From contig NC_089232.1 of assembly GCF_963924675.1 (NCBI RefSeq), positions 43,192,522-43,256,521 on the forward strand: a stretch of 64,000 nucleotides of DNA, read 5' to 3'. Shown here piece by piece: positions 11,700 to 25,065 of this stretch. The first letter of the stretch is position 1, and each line of letters starts with the position of its first letter. Origin of the DNA: Phocoena phocoena. Taxonomy: Eukaryota > Chordata > Mammalia > Artiodactyla > Phocoenidae. The position numbers and the translations under genes were made by a program. The notes beneath the pieces were generated by a model. The model saw only the letters and a list, made by a program, of their open reading frames with translations. It was not told where the DNA came from and searched no databases.

Positions 11700-12043
11700 C
11701 TCATTGATATCTTAATGGAATTGTCACTTAAGTAGCTCTCTACTCCCTTGATCAAGGAGTAAGCTTGTGATCTGAGTTTCATCAATAAGCTTTACTCTCT
11801 TGGGAAGTGATAAATACAGAAAATGCTTGGTGTGGATTTATCCAATTTCAAAGTATGGACTACTGTTTATCAGTCCTGCTACCTAGATCCTAGAGCTGCT
11901 CCATTTTGATGTATGTTGCAATGTCAATTTTTTTCCTTTGATTTTGTTTAACTGATCCATGCTTTTACTATAAAATAATTTTTGGCTTATTTTGGCCCAA
12001 TTGTTATCATCTGTGTCTTGCAAGCAAAGAACCCTAACTAATA
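11700..12043 (+). repeat. Possible old MaLR/ERVL-type LTR
   Basis: The end at 12010-12043 (gcaagcaaagaaccctaactaataca) looks like the 3' end of an ERVL/MaLR-type LTR. It is followed at 12047-12066 by ttggccctggagtgggc, which resembles the primer-binding-site region of such elements. The left boundary is a guess and the body is very diverged. Confidence 0.35.
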
Positions 12044-12059
12044 CAAAAGTTGGCCCTGG

Positions 12060-13450
12060 AGTGGGCAAGAGATCTTCAAGAAAATGGCCTCCTGGACTGC
12101 AACATGGTGAAAGGCACCATCTTGGATTGTAAGCCATAAGGAAGATAGCCTGTGATGGTGTAAAATAGTGAGACGGGATGAGAGAACAGCAAACTAAAAC
12201 CACATAAATTCTTTTGTCAAGATCCATAATGAAATTCACACACTTTCTGAGGATTAATTTGAAAATACTGAATTTCTTGGGTTTTCTAACCCTTGGCTAA
12301 GATAAGTAAACAATGACAACAACAGAAACAAAATAACAAAACTTTCAGAGAATGATTTTTTGAGATCTGAATTGAATCTCATTTGAATTTATCAGGGCTG
12401 ACATGAACGTTAGTGCATCCGTCAGCAAAGAAGCAAATTCCAGCAATCAGATCTAGGGTTCTGGGGAGATCCGTGGATTTGGATTACCTCAAACTCATAA
12501 ACCTCAAAGAAAGCCTTGATGAGTACCCATCTGAATAAGTTGTTCCTCATTTGCAGGAGAAAACTGATGTGTTCTCTCTTACCCCAATTCATGCTATTAA
12601 GTTAATAATCAGATTGCAAGATCAACATGTTCTGAAGGCTGAAATGCTAAGTGAGAATGAGAAATAGAGAAAACACATAGGAAGACTACAAGAATTTGAT
12701 AATTCTGTCACTCAGAGTATTCAGAATATTTGTAGAAATGGCTTTTCAGTTTGGTGAAATGTGGAAGTGAAAATTAAATTTTAACTCAGGCTGAATTAAT
12801 TCATAATGGTGGACTAACCAGAAATTCTGGCCACCATATACTCATGCAAATCTTAATCCAAAATTGATGGATTTTATTTATCATGTGGGTCTATCCCATT
12901 TATGCCTTCACTACATTCCTCCAAGAGATTTCAGAAGTCTACTTATAAAGGTTTTAGGGGGCAGATTAATTAGGATTAGGATTATTTGAAAAGAAGGGTA
13001 AAAGGATGGAAAAAAACCCACTTTATTGGTTGTTCTCTTTACACTAAGAATGTACTTGGGAGGGAATTGAAATCTCAGTGTAGGTGGGAGGATTTCTAGC
13101 TGGCTCATCTCGGGAGGTGAAAATAGTGGATGTGACTATAAGAGTAGGCAACAGGACAGGTGGGATAGTTATAACTCTGTTGAACCAGTAAAGATCTCTG
13201 CCCAGGTTAATTATTCATGGGGTTCCTAAGAATGAAATCGTTATATCTCTAAGGTCTTACCTGATTTACATAACCAGAACATTCCAGATATGGCAAACTA
13301 CAGAATAGACCTGAGGTAGCAAACCTGAGAATTATGGACCCTCAGCCATTTTTAGACCTGAGGCAATTCATCAACCGAGCCTTGTATGGAGACAGAACTA
13401 CCTATTTTGGAAGCTGGATCTCAATAGAGAGATACATACAAATGCATATG
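12060..13450 (+). mobile_element. Possible MaLR internal region (gag-like, decayed)
   Basis: Downstream of the LTR-like end, phrases such as acaagaatttgataattctgtcac, gaaatgtggaagtgaaaatt and ttataaaggttttaggggg match my memory of the MaLR (MLT/MST/THE1) internal sequence in plus orientation. No reading frame of useful length remains. An endogenous retrovirus-like fossil, assigned from memory. Confidence 0.4.
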
Positions 13451-13554
13451 GTGAATTTCTCCCTAGCCTTCCTCAAAGGAGCCTAGAGCCATTTTCCTGG
13501 GAAACTGGGCCCCTGATAAGCTGTGCCTTGTTTTCTTCACAAGTAAAAGGAGTT

Positions 13555-13675
13555 AATTATTGTAACTGTCATACAAATTGCTTTGAGGAATAAGGAAAAC
13601 GTAATACCTGTGAAGTACATAGAATAGGACCTGGTTCATAATAAAAACTTAATGATGTTGGCTATCATCATTATT
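13555..13675 (+). mobile_element. MIR SINE, 3' part
   Basis: The phrase taggacctggttcataataaaaacttaatgatgttggctatcatcattatt has the form of the MIR core and 3' end. Ancient and truncated. Confidence 0.55.
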
Positions 13676-13679
13676 AAAA

Positions 13680-14210
13680 TACAACTTTTTACAACCCTTC
13701 TTCTCCCTAGGAAATGTGCCATATTTGTATTTTGTGGAATCTTTGCTGTTAGCTATAAAAAGAACGATTATTTAAAGGCAGTTTGAAGCACCAACATGGG
13801 CCAATGTGAAAGTTGTGTCATGGACATTTTTAAAAGTCCCTCAAGCTGTCTCATGCTTAATTAGAAATCTGCTTTCCTTGAACTTGTGGTTGGCCCTGTA
13901 GGTAAAGCTTTGTCTCATATCCCTGACTCCCAGAGGATGTAATCTCCCTCCTGTAAAATCCAGTAGAGTAGCACTTCTTTTGTATCTCTGATTGCATTGC
14001 ATTATTAGTTGCTTCTGTGTGTGTTTCCCCTGATGAGCTCCTTATGATCCAAAGGAAAATGTTATGTAAGCTTGGGGTCAGGAAATCAAAACTAAAGTCC
14101 ACACTCCTCCATTTAATAGCCTTTATATTTTACTCCTAAAAGTGCCATTTTCCTTATTTTTCAAGTGGTGATAACAATATAAGCCTAATTCCTGTCTATT
14201 AGCCTTACAT
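13680..14210. other. Unassigned non-coding DNA
   Basis: An 81-codon minus-strand ORF (13857-14102) has no recognisable motif. Nothing else identified. Confidence 0.5.
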
Positions 14211-14212
14211 TG

Positions 14213-14450
14213 TTATGTGGTGAAATGGTAAGAGCATGAGATACAGAGTCAGCCTTCCCGAGTTTGAACTCAGCTCCACTACCATCACCAGCAGGGTGAC
14301 CTAGCTGAGTTATCCACACTCCCAGTGTTTCTGCTTCCTCCTCTCTAATGCAAAGTTGAGATGAGGATTAAGAGGGCCAACTCATACAAAGCACTGAGAG
14401 CAATGCCTACCATGTAGTAATTGCTCAATATATGTTAAATTACTATTGAA
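14213..14450 (+). mobile_element. MIR SINE, nearly full length
   Basis: The tRNA-like head (GAGTTTGAACTCAGCTCCAC, B-box-like), the core (ggtgacctagctgagttatcc, cagtgtttctgcttcctc) and the tail (aatgcctaccatgtagtaattgctcaatatatgttaaa) follow the MIR order in plus orientation. Confidence 0.85.
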
Positions 14451-14594
14451 AAAATCAATTAATATACACATAAATATTTTATAAACTGCTAATACAGATA
14501 TTCATTACTAAGATGAATTGCTTTAAAATGTGAATAAGTTAATGAGTTAATTAATGAACTTTTTAAACTATATGACATGTATTAATTTGTGAAC

Positions 14595-14595
14595 A

Positions 14596-14631
<36 letters not shown>
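14595..14631. repeat. (TA)n followed by a T-run
   Basis: An alternating TA tract runs directly into about 19 T residues. Simple sequence. Confidence 0.9.
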
Positions 14632-16270
14632 CCAGAGCAGATTGGTGTATTTAAAGGTCAGTTCTGCTTTCAGGACTCTTTATTTTTAAGACTGAAATGG
14701 TGAGCTACAACTTCACATTTGGAAATAATTAAAGATTGTTACATATAGCCTTTAAAGACTGCTACCCCTCAAGGTATCCTTGACTTGGACATTCAGGGTC
14801 TATCTTTACAACAGGAGAGAACCGGTCCTCTCCTCACCATATGCTTTCTTGCCATAGTTGTTATAACAACCACTACTGCCCCTTCCCATCGTTCTGAGGT
14901 GGGAAACATTATCTCTCTGTGTTTTTATATAGTTGAATGCAATGGCTTTTCTTCCTTAAAAAATAACATTTGTTTAACATGCCTGATGTTTTGAAAAGAA
15001 ATTTAACATAACAGTAAAACTGTCCTTACATGTTAATATTTAAAATTTAAAAAATCATTCCTTTATAAAAGCACAACATTTTTCTGTTCTTGAAGACTGC
15101 ATAGTGTTTAAGTAATTTCTAGGATAACCCTGAAGTGGTGTTTTATATGCAACTTAAATAACTTTTTATGTTTTATTCCATGTTTTTATATAGTGTCCTA
15201 CTGACATTCGCTGTCCATATTTGAAATCCCATATTATTGCTGGTTTCATGGATTGCAGCTATAAAATAGTATGCAAGATTGAACATTTACCACAAATCTC
15301 AAAAAGCTGTAGCAGGAAATAGGCTCCAAAATATAATGTTTTAAATGACTCAGTAAAGCAGGGATTTCAGCAAATTTCTTTTGTTCGAAAACTACTGCTG
15401 AAATTGCCCAGCATTTAGAATAACAAGTAGAACTAGACTTGTAATTAATAGCCAATTTTGAAATAATTCAGAGCACCGTTGTTTTAGGTAAAGTCTTTTG
15501 AAATATAAATGTATCTTGTTCTAATGGAGCTTATTTTTTAAAAATCCAATTTAATTTTCTTGATATTTATATTAAAAATTTTCAGAAATGTAATGAATTA
15601 TATTATCAATTAACTTAATATAATCATGAGGCTGTATTATATATCTATATTCTCTATCTCTCTTAAGTGCTTCCTTAACAATACTTTCTGTCAGTCTGCT
15701 GAAATATTCTTATGGGTCATACCAGTAAAACGCAGAAAGATCTCTAAAAATTCCATAAAGTGCAACAAGCTAAACTGAATTGATTTATTCTGAATCCTTC
15801 AGAAAGATGGTTTCTAGGTTTTCAGTTGGATTTGCATTTACTGCAAACATTTATTTTAAATTTTAATAGTCTTTGTATGTATTTTTTTTTCTTGAATAGA
15901 CCATTTTAAAAAACAAATTCTTATCTCCATAGCCAGAATATTAAGTTAAACAGAGGAATAAGAGGTCCTCAAGAGTAATAATGCAAAAGTTGCTTTTTGA
16001 GATAAATGTTTTGTCTGGAATTCTTTTTGGAGCAGGCAAAGTAAAAATAACTAAAGCATAGATGAAAGTAAATAACAAAAATATACAAGTGATGTTTTAA
16101 ACTAAATATGAGTCTTTATTTACTTGTTCTTACCTCCCCTCTGATGATAACTGGATCATATTCAAAGTGCCTTTCAATTTTAAAATGAAAAGCATCACAA
16201 TAAAAAGCAGCTTGCATTACAGACTGTTTAAATTAGACTATGGGGCCTGGTGGTATTAAAGATCTGATTT
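14632..16270. other. Unassigned AT-rich DNA
   Basis: No gene, no repeat I can name. ORFs of 69 codons at 14785 and 15246 look random. Confidence 0.5.
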
Positions 16271-16274
16271 GACT

Positions 16275-16790
16275 CATGTGTTAACCAGCTTCCAAGATGG
16301 CCCCCAGTGATTTACACTTCTTGGTAGTCACATCTCTGTGTATCCCTTACCATGTTGTATCAGCTTCAGTCTGTGTGACCAACAGAGTACAGCAGAAGTG
16401 ATGGTATGGCACTTCTGAGATTAGATTATTAAAGCATGGTGCCTTCTATCTTCGGCATGCTCTCTGATTTTTTCTCTTAGATCACTCAGTCTGGAGGGAG
16501 TGAGCTAACAGACCGTAAGTGATACTTAGAAGAGACCCATAAGGTATGTAACTAAACTTTCCTGCCAAAGGCCACATGAGTGGATTTAGAAACAAATTCT
16601 CTAGCCCTAACCAACTATAGCCCTAGCTGTTAGTTGTCTATAACCTCATGAGAGCTTCTGGGCCAGAACCACTGACTTGAGCCATTTCCAGATTCCTGAC
16701 CTTCAGAAAATTTGTGAGATAATAAATTTTTTTAAGTGGCTATGTTTAGGGTAATTTGTTATAAAGCAATAGGTAAGTAATACAACTCAC
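16275..16790 (+). repeat. Old LTR, MaLR/ERVL-like
   Basis: The order of phrases is that of a mammalian solo LTR: CCAAGATGGCCCCCAGTGAT, tgtgtgaccaacagagtacagcagaagtgatgg, gccacatgagtgga, ctcatgagagcttctgggccagaacc, gtgagataataaattt (polyadenylation signal), gggtaatttgttataaagcaatagg. I remember this LTR well but not its exact name. Confidence 0.65.
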
Positions 16791-19700
16791 AAACAAAAGA
16801 ACAAGGCCCCAAATTTCACAGCTTTCATAGCAAATCAGGATCAGTGAATTGGCCATAGATAATTAAATGGCTTGAGGCCCACAAGCAAATCCTTTTGGTC
16901 TAAAAGGAAATTTTTCTCTTACGCGTATAAAAGTAACTGAATTATATTATTAATCTCATGCAACACTCCCCTGGGAAGGCCTCTCTGAGGGGCTCCCAGC
17001 CTCTCCTGCTTTCCCTAGTCCCATTATATACACATTTATCTCAATTATATTATTATTATTATTTGTTTATCTTCATTTCTAGATTGAGATTTCTTGAGGG
17101 TAGGGACTTTCTTTTTACTCATTGTAATTCCTGGTATTTGCTAGTTGCTTAATATACATCAGCCAAACACATGTCTAAATCCTAAGACCCAAGCAAGAAA
17201 AAAAATATATTTTTTTAAAGTAAAAGGAAAGTGTCATCACAAGCACAGTTTAGACAAAAAGAAATCAGGCAGTCTTGAAGGATATTTTCCAGACCCAGTG
17301 TCTGTTGATAGTCACAGCCCCCAGGTTCCATGTCTCCCTGCTCCAGGTGGTCCTGAATGCATGCTGACAAAATTTACTTGTTTATTTCCTGTTTATCCCT
17401 CCCTACCACTCTTCTTCTCCTGATATATTTCCTTAGCTCTAAACATGTGATTCAAGAATGCATTTAAAGGACCCCCCTTGTGCCAATGCACCTTTTAAAA
17501 GAAAATACTTTAGAAGCAAAACCACATACACACATCCCTACCTGGGCCACCTAGCAGTGTTGCTGTGAACCATTCATAAATCACTTTTGCTTCTCATCCT
17601 GGAACACCTGGATTACACATCTGTTGCCAGGTACCTTGGTGTATGCCACATTCGAAGCCACTGCACCAGGAAATGGAACTATCCCAATTACCCTCCACAT
17701 CTGCCAGATATGTGGCCAGAAAAATCATTTTGCTTGATATTCTAATGAAATGGCAGAAAAAATAGGTGGAAAGTTCAAAATAAATTGAAATTTTATTTTA
17801 TTTAGATAGAAATGCCATTTCTGGTATCTCAGATTGAGTCATCATTGACTATTTGCAAGACTGGGTATTAATATCTGTTTGATCTAATAATTGATCAAAT
17901 ACTTGGGTTTATATTCTTCCATCTTCTTTTCCTGAAGAGTTGCAGGTTTCCTAACTTAAACTGAGCAGATAACATTTCTGTTCCAGTTAATGGCTGATGT
18001 GTGTTAGATGCAAAGATTCCAGCAGTGATTGATTTCATTAATTTAATAATCATTTCAGCTGTAATAATCTTCAATCACAGGCAGCAGTGATGATTTCTGA
18101 GAGAAGCAAATGCTAGAAGCCTCTAGCCATATTTGCAAATAAGTTCATGTATCATGACATTCAAAGATTGATCCAGGGAAGCACATTTGGTGATTTTTGT
18201 GGCATAGCTTGCAGACAGTAATTTTTAGAGAGCATAAAGATTGATTAAGAAGAAGAGAAACTAATCACAGCTTCCTCCAGTCTTATAGTTTTAAAAGACT
18301 TTGAAAGATGATGGTCTGCATACCATACAACTACAGTTATCCTAAATTAGCTCATCTAAAGTAGTAATATCAAGTATCAGGTTTTATTTTTATTTCCCAT
18401 GATATCTAAAATCAGTATTGGGGAAGCAGGTCACTCATTCTGAAAGAAAAATGGAAGCCAGAAAATTACATAGAAATTATTTTCAAAGTATTTCAGACTC
18501 ATTGGCATAATATGTATAAAAATTCCTTTCCAATCAATTAACTGATAACGACATGGATAAGCATTTGGCTAAAGGTAGAATGAGTGCCTTTTTAAAGAAA
18601 AATATAAATAAGCCTGCATTTTCCAGACTCTCTTTGCTTTAAATAATGACCAAAGTATGTTAGTACTTCTAAAAGTCACAAATTTTTCTTCATAGCTCAA
18701 TTACTTATCAGCATCCTTTATTATTAATATCTTGAATACTATGATATTAAACACTTTTTCCCCTTAGTTTAACAAAAACCAAGGCTTGTAAATTAAGGAA
18801 AATGAAGGTCTGTTTCAGTGGATTTTTGAGATCAGCTTTGATGTCTCAGCCCGTTTTTGTGTTTGTCTCTATGTATGTTTTTATGATCATAGTTTTTCAC
18901 TTAAAAGTGGAAAATTGCTTCATTTGAACACTTATATAGCATTGAGAATGAATCCACGGTATTGAAAAAATGAGGGCATCTGGATGCCAGTGACCTGCAA
19001 ATTCATATTTGTTCCAAAACTGTTCTCTGAACTTCATACAAGAAAATACCTATTTGGCATTTCCACTCTGATGCTTAAAGCCATTTCAAACTCAAACTAT
19101 CCAAAATAAAACACATGTTCTCCCTGCCCACCTCTCTCCTTCTCTCATCAATGCTGCCAGACAACTATTATGGCCTGTTAAATATTCCTTCAGCATATAC
19201 TGATGCTCTCTTCCAATTTTTCCGCTTCTTGCTGCCTGAGCCATCTTTTAAAGATGCAAATCTGATGATGCAATTGGTTCTGAAAACTGTCACTCAAGTT
19301 TGAGATCTGTTTCTTGATTATTCTTAGGTTCTTTTAATTTTGATTGGTGCCTAGAGATAAAGGACTCATGTATACAAGTTCAGGAAAGCAAGCTTACCTT
19401 TTATTCTCCTTCTTTCTTCATCCTTTAGTTCATAAAGGAGAGTCAGTGATGGGTGGGAAGGACCTTGCTCTTTGATGGCAGCAGGCCTCACAATCTCCCT
19501 CTCTGGTAGAGGCTAGTATATCTTAAGGAGGGTAAGGAAAATGAGAGCTAGCCTCATAGCGTGATGGTCCTCAAGACTTTGGGTTGTCTTCCAATCAAGG
19601 GAGAAATAACCTGGCTTTAACCTGGTCCTAGTGTTGCCAGCAGAGACCAGGGAACAATGGGACAAAATTCTCCATAGATGAGGTACAGTGTTTCTTTGTA

Positions 19701-20386
19701 TGTGAGGTAATTTGCTATAGCCAAAATTCAAGACGTTTTTGCTGAATATTCCCAACTTCTTGACTCTTTATCTTCATTATGAGTAATTAGTGATAATTCT
19801 CACTTCCTCAATTTTATGCCCAAAGGCTTCTATTAATTAGTTAATAATCTGGGGATAAGTTTAAGGGGGTCTTTTTACCTGATGTAAAAAAAAAGCCAGT
19901 CAAGCCAGTACTAGTGTTTCCTCCATTGGTCATTATTATCCTCAATACCTCAAATTGCCTTTAGGACAAGGAGAAAAGAAAATCCTACCATGGCTTATAA
20001 TTCCCCTGGCCTTTTAAAGTTTCTAAACAGTTTTATGTTTCCTTTAGTCTTAGAGCTTGTAAATGTCATTGTACTATGCACGAGATAGCCCCCTCTGCCT
20101 GCATCTAGTTAATGCATTCTTTGGGTCTCAGGTTTAGTAACATTTCTTCATTGAAGATGAGGTCATATTTCCATATTGCCTGTGTCATTGCATTCTTCTA
20201 CTGCAAATCATTCACTGCTCTGTTTATACTTGTGATTTTTTAGTTGACATCCATCTCTATCGTTAGAATGTAAGCTCCATATGGCCAAAGACCACGTATA
20301 TTATGTGTGTGGTGCCTTGTACAAAATGTGCTCACTGAGTATTTTTTATGTGGATCAATTCACTTAAATAAGAAAATGAAAAATAA
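16791..20386. other. AT-rich intergenic DNA without recognised repeats
   Basis: There is no coding evidence. A small (TTA)n tract lies near 17048-17065. The stretch 17990-18310 is free of recognised repeats and has clustered homeobox-like ATTA cores and an ATTTGCAAAT motif at 18131-18140; it is discussed as a candidate conserved element. Confidence 0.5.
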
Positions 20387-20401
20387 CTGGATCTTATAAA
20401 T

Positions 20402-20610
20402 TTTTTTTTTTTTTTTTTTTTTTCGGTACGCGGGCCTCTCACTGTTGTGGCTCTCCCGTTGCGGAGCACAGGCTCCGGACGCGCAGGCTCAGCGGCCATG
20501 GCTCATGGGCTTAGCCGCTCTGCGGCATGTGGGATCTCCCCAGACCGGGGCACGAACCCATGTCCCCTGCATCGGCAGGCAGATTCAACCACTGCACCAC
20601 CAGGGAAGCC
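20402..20610 (-). mobile_element. CHR-type SINE
   Basis: Reverse-strand SINE: T-run (A-tail) at 20402-20423, then the body ending in ACCACCAGGGAAGCC. Target-site duplications CTGGATCTTATAAAT at 20387-20401 and 20611-20625 are identical, so the insertion is fairly recent. Confidence 0.95.
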
Positions 20611-20625
20611 CTGGATCTTATAAAT

Positions 20626-23600
20626 CTTTAAACACACATATCAAATGCAAAAATATAATCTCTACCTAGGTATTCCTTATAGGCAGTTAGATACTGGAAA
20701 AATAAATGCCCTTGTTATATGCCATTTAAAAAATATAACAATAGAATATACGAAAAAAAGAAATGGGAATTATCGGAATTGTGCACCCTAATATTCATTT
20801 TAATCTATAGGGTTAATATTATTTTCATGTCTGGAAATTAAATATATTATAAGAATAAAACAAAATCAACTGTTTTCAAAATGTGTGTGATTACAGTGTC
20901 TCCATTACACAGGTTTCTCCAGGGACTGAAGTGAGTTAAGGCATTTATGGCATTTCAAGTGTATTGATAGAGGACACCAGTCAGGACTCGTCTTCACATT
21001 AAAATATTGCTAAGAAAAATATTTTTTTTAAGTGCATACATCCATATTAGAGGGGCATATACTACTCACTATAAATAGTCCATTTAAAGCATCAGTTAAA
21101 AGAAACAAAAACAAAGAGCTGTGCCCTTATGAAAGACAGTTTTGAGCACTATTTCTCCTTCCCTCCAATGAGGAAAAAAAAAGTAAAGATATATAGAGTT
21201 TGGGGAAAGCTAATCCATTTGCATTGTTTCAATTGTATGATAGCTGAAAACAAAAGGGATTTTGACAAATAGCATGATTTCCCCTGCTTTTCTCTGTTTT
21301 GTTAAGCAGAATTTTCTTTCACAACACAATTAAAGCCTATTTCACTACATAACCAAATGCTCACGTGGATTCTGAGGTAAAATTTAATGTCAAAGAAAGC
21401 CGTTGTCCAGTGAAAAATCAATGACCTGGTCAAGTTAAAGACATATTTTAAACCCGATTACGTTGGATGGCAAGTCTAATGAGAACATTCAACAGCTATT
21501 ATCATATTAGACATAAATTCAACCACCAAGTCAAACATCATTAGTTTTGATTGCTTGGGGATTTAGAAATTCATTTTTATGAAATATTGTTTTGTGGAAC
21601 ACTGGGAAGAGTTTTTCACTTCTTTTCCATAATTACCAATAGGAAGAGGATAACACTGTTTCATTTGCTAGATAATAGAAACATTTTTAAAAACATGGCA
21701 CAACTGTGCCAAGAAATTAAACTCTAAAAAGATATAAAATGAACTTGAAGAAGAAGTTGAGTGCTCTACTATAGGTGAAGAAGTTATTTGGTGATCGTAT
21801 AAATGAGAGAAAACATTTAGATTCAACAATATAACCTGGATTAATAGATTTAGGATGATGCCTGTCTTTTGGCAGATGTTCAGTCATAGATGAATGAAAT
21901 GAACATTACAGGTTATAATATTTGTTTCCTTTAATCTTAAAACTATATTAATTTTGCCTAGCCTAAGCATAGCACCTTTGTGTTTTATCAAGAAAATAAT
22001 TTCTTATATTATTATATCATTTTAGAATCTGACCAAAACACTTAAACCTGGAATATCCTGGTAATTTAAAGGTGTTTATTCTTTGCCTATGTTATTTATT
22101 TTGCCTGTGATATACTATGCCTATATAAAGTTAGAGAACTTTGGATTTTTCATTTCTGACATTTTGAGTTTGCATAATACTCAAATCTACTGGTCTCTTC
22201 CCTCTTTTCTCACACATTTCTAGGTACTTTATTGGTAACAGTATTTAATTTATTTTTAGGAAGAGCTATAAATTGTCTAACAATTCATGCCCATCTTATT
22301 TTTATTACTAAACTAGACCCTTTTTCACCTCAGCAGAAAAAGATATTGTGTTATGACAAAGTGGTGTGTGAAACAAAATATATGGATATTGATTTCTAAA
22401 CTCAAAACCCTCCGTTTTAGAACAGTAAAGAGGTTGACATCTGAACACAATATATTCCCTCATTGCGGGTGACCATTACCTCCCATTACGAACTGTGGTT
22501 GTCCCAGGTTCCATTATAAATATCCTTCAGTGTTTGTAACTGAGCTATAAAACAGGCTCTTAGACGGAAACTCAGCACATGGGGATTCAGTTTGGGGGTA
22601 CTTTATTTTTTAATTCAAGTTTAGTTTAAATTGGTTCAGCTATTTCTAAATGACAGGAGAGTAGTAAAAATAAGTAAATATGGGAGTGCAGCATGTACGG
22701 TTTTGCATACTGTAACTAGGAAATTAATTACTTTTCTAAAATGAAATTTTTGGATTGTTGGTTAGAGACACAATTTTATTGTTTAAGGGAGAAATATTAA
22801 AAATTGTTGAATAGGCAAGAAACTAACAGTTCAATATATTTTGATGAAAAATAAGAACTAGCGTTTCCTTGTAGGCATTTTTTTTTTTAAGATTAACAAG
22901 TCCTTACATGGCCACTGTTAATTTATCAGGTAGATAAGTACTTTTTCTATTAAAATAATTTTGCATAAAGTTGGTGACAGACCTAGGAGGAGAAATGGAA
23001 AATGTTCATTTACATACATTTTCAGTTTTTTTAAAGATAATTTAAAGTCAATTCAGTATTTACTAAGATTATCCAAACTCTGTAACCCAGCACCAATTTC
23101 AGTAAATAATTAACCAGAAAATGCTATATATATAATAATACTATATACTAATATATAATATAATGTTATATTTATGGATTTATTTCTCTCCAACTTTACA
23201 TCTGTACTGGAGTTTGGAGAGAACAGTTATACAAATTACAAGAATAAAAATGCAAATCATAATATAATTTCTCTTTCATCATGAGGTTGCATACTGATAG
23301 GTCATTTAATCTCTTCTAGACCCAAGCTTAGTAGGGGAACTTTTTTGTACTATTTATCCAGCAGTTGGGGGCAATTTAACTGTGCCATTCACTCTTTCCC
23401 TCCTATAGTTACTTGTGTCTAGTCCTGTTGGGTAAGATCAAAATCATTGACTCTGGAACACAGAAGAATTCAAGGACTAAATAAGAATCAGACTCATCTG
23501 TTTGGTCTCGAAATCCTGAATTTGCTACCTATAATCCCTGTAGACACCAACTTCAATACCTTTAAAAGTCTGGGATTGAAAGCCTGCATGGGAGGAATGG

Positions 23601-24784
23601 AAGAAAGGGCGGCCAAACAAAATTCTCACACTTAGGTTTGACCTGGGTCTTTGTGGATCCACACTTTTGCTGCCTTTGCTTTCCCTCTACCAGTCTGTAT
23701 CTGATTTTCTGATAGCTGATATTACACACAGCCTGCAATGTATTTAATTTGACTTTGATAACCTCTGCTACTTGATCATTGCCTCTGGTGCATTAGGTAT
23801 AATCTCTGCCCTTGAACTTTCAGTCTCAGGAGTATCTCCTCACTGCCTTTCTTCCTTTTCATTCTTTTCCCCTTCGGTTCTGTAGCTTTAACATCAACAA
23901 ATACCAGTATAGCACCTGACCCAAACAGACTTTTGACTCTTCTCATTAAACCCAACTTTGGGTCTACCCAGTAAAGCTGATATGTTAAGAGAAAGCAGAA
24001 GAAAAATACTCACACTGGTGTTTCAGTTTTGAAGTGCAAAAGTAAAGTCCTGGACCTTTTCAAACCTTGATTAATACTTTATATGGCATTTTTCATCTAT
24101 GCTTTTGAGTGAAAGTGACCTGTGATTATTCTTTCCCATAATCTCTTTGTCCAATTTTGTAAGCAAGATAAATAAGTTGTAAGACAAGTTGTTGACTTTT
24201 CCCCTTCTATTCTCTTGAAAGAGTTTATGTAAGATTGATATTTATTCATAAGTGGTAAAACTTTTTGTAAAGCCATCTGCTTTGAAGTTTTCTTTGCACA
24301 GAGTTTTGTTTGTTTAATTGATTGGTTTCTTTGTTTTTATTAAGGATTCAGTTTCCTTAATGGTTAGGAGAGAATTAAGATGACCTGCTTTTGCTGAATT
24401 TGTTAAATGTACTTTTGTTGGATTGATGAAAAAAAATTAACAAGGAGATTAATTAAATTGATTTTCGGTCAAGAAAATATTCCATTGTGAATCACAGTTT
24501 CAGCAGGCAAACATGTCCAATTAAATTGTGAGACACTATTCTCAGTGCCAACTAGGAATTATTACCCTAAATCAGTAATTTATAGTAAAGATTTGTGTAA
24601 GCAAAAAGAAATGTTATGTATAGACCTAAGATAACTATATCGAGGGAAGGAAGCTATGTAGAGACAAGTTGGAGCTAGTTTATATGATTTCTTACAAGCC
24701 ATATATTTTAGATATTATAGGTATTCTGTAATAAATATGATGTGTAGGTATTTAAAATTCTTTATAAATGATAACTGTAGATCA
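20626..24784. other. AT-rich intergenic DNA without recognised repeats
   Basis: No gene or named repeat recognised. An AT microsatellite-like run lies at 23124-23172. Very few ORFs reach even 60 codons (one of 62 at 23447). Confidence 0.5.
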
Positions 24785-24957
24785 AAAGTTCTCATCCATA
24801 AATGAACAGTAGAGTCACCTATGGATACTTTTAAAAAATACTGATGCACAGTCCAAACCAAATAAATGAGCAGCTTGGGAGTTGAGCCCTGCCATCTGTG
24901 TTTTGTAGAAGCTCCAAATGATAATAAAATAAAGCCAAGTCTGAGAACTACTGATAC
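24785..24957. mobile_element. MER5-like hAT-Charlie MITE
   Basis: Ends resemble the MER5 terminal inverted repeats (aaaagttctcat on the left, GTCTGAGAACTACTG on the right) with the expected internal phrases (agtcacctatgg, ccatctgtgttttgtagaagctcc). Fossil, non-coding. Confidence 0.7.
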
Positions 24958-25065
24958 AGATAGATTGGTAAGTGATTGCTGTCAATACAAAATATGTGGG
25001 TTTGTAGTATCATATTTTTGTTACTGAACTATGATACATTCACAGTAAAGTATGGGGCTGAAATA

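Noticed and set aside
11883..12239. 118-codon minus-strand ORF
   Set aside because: Crosses an LTR-like boundary and reads against the apparent orientation; no motif.
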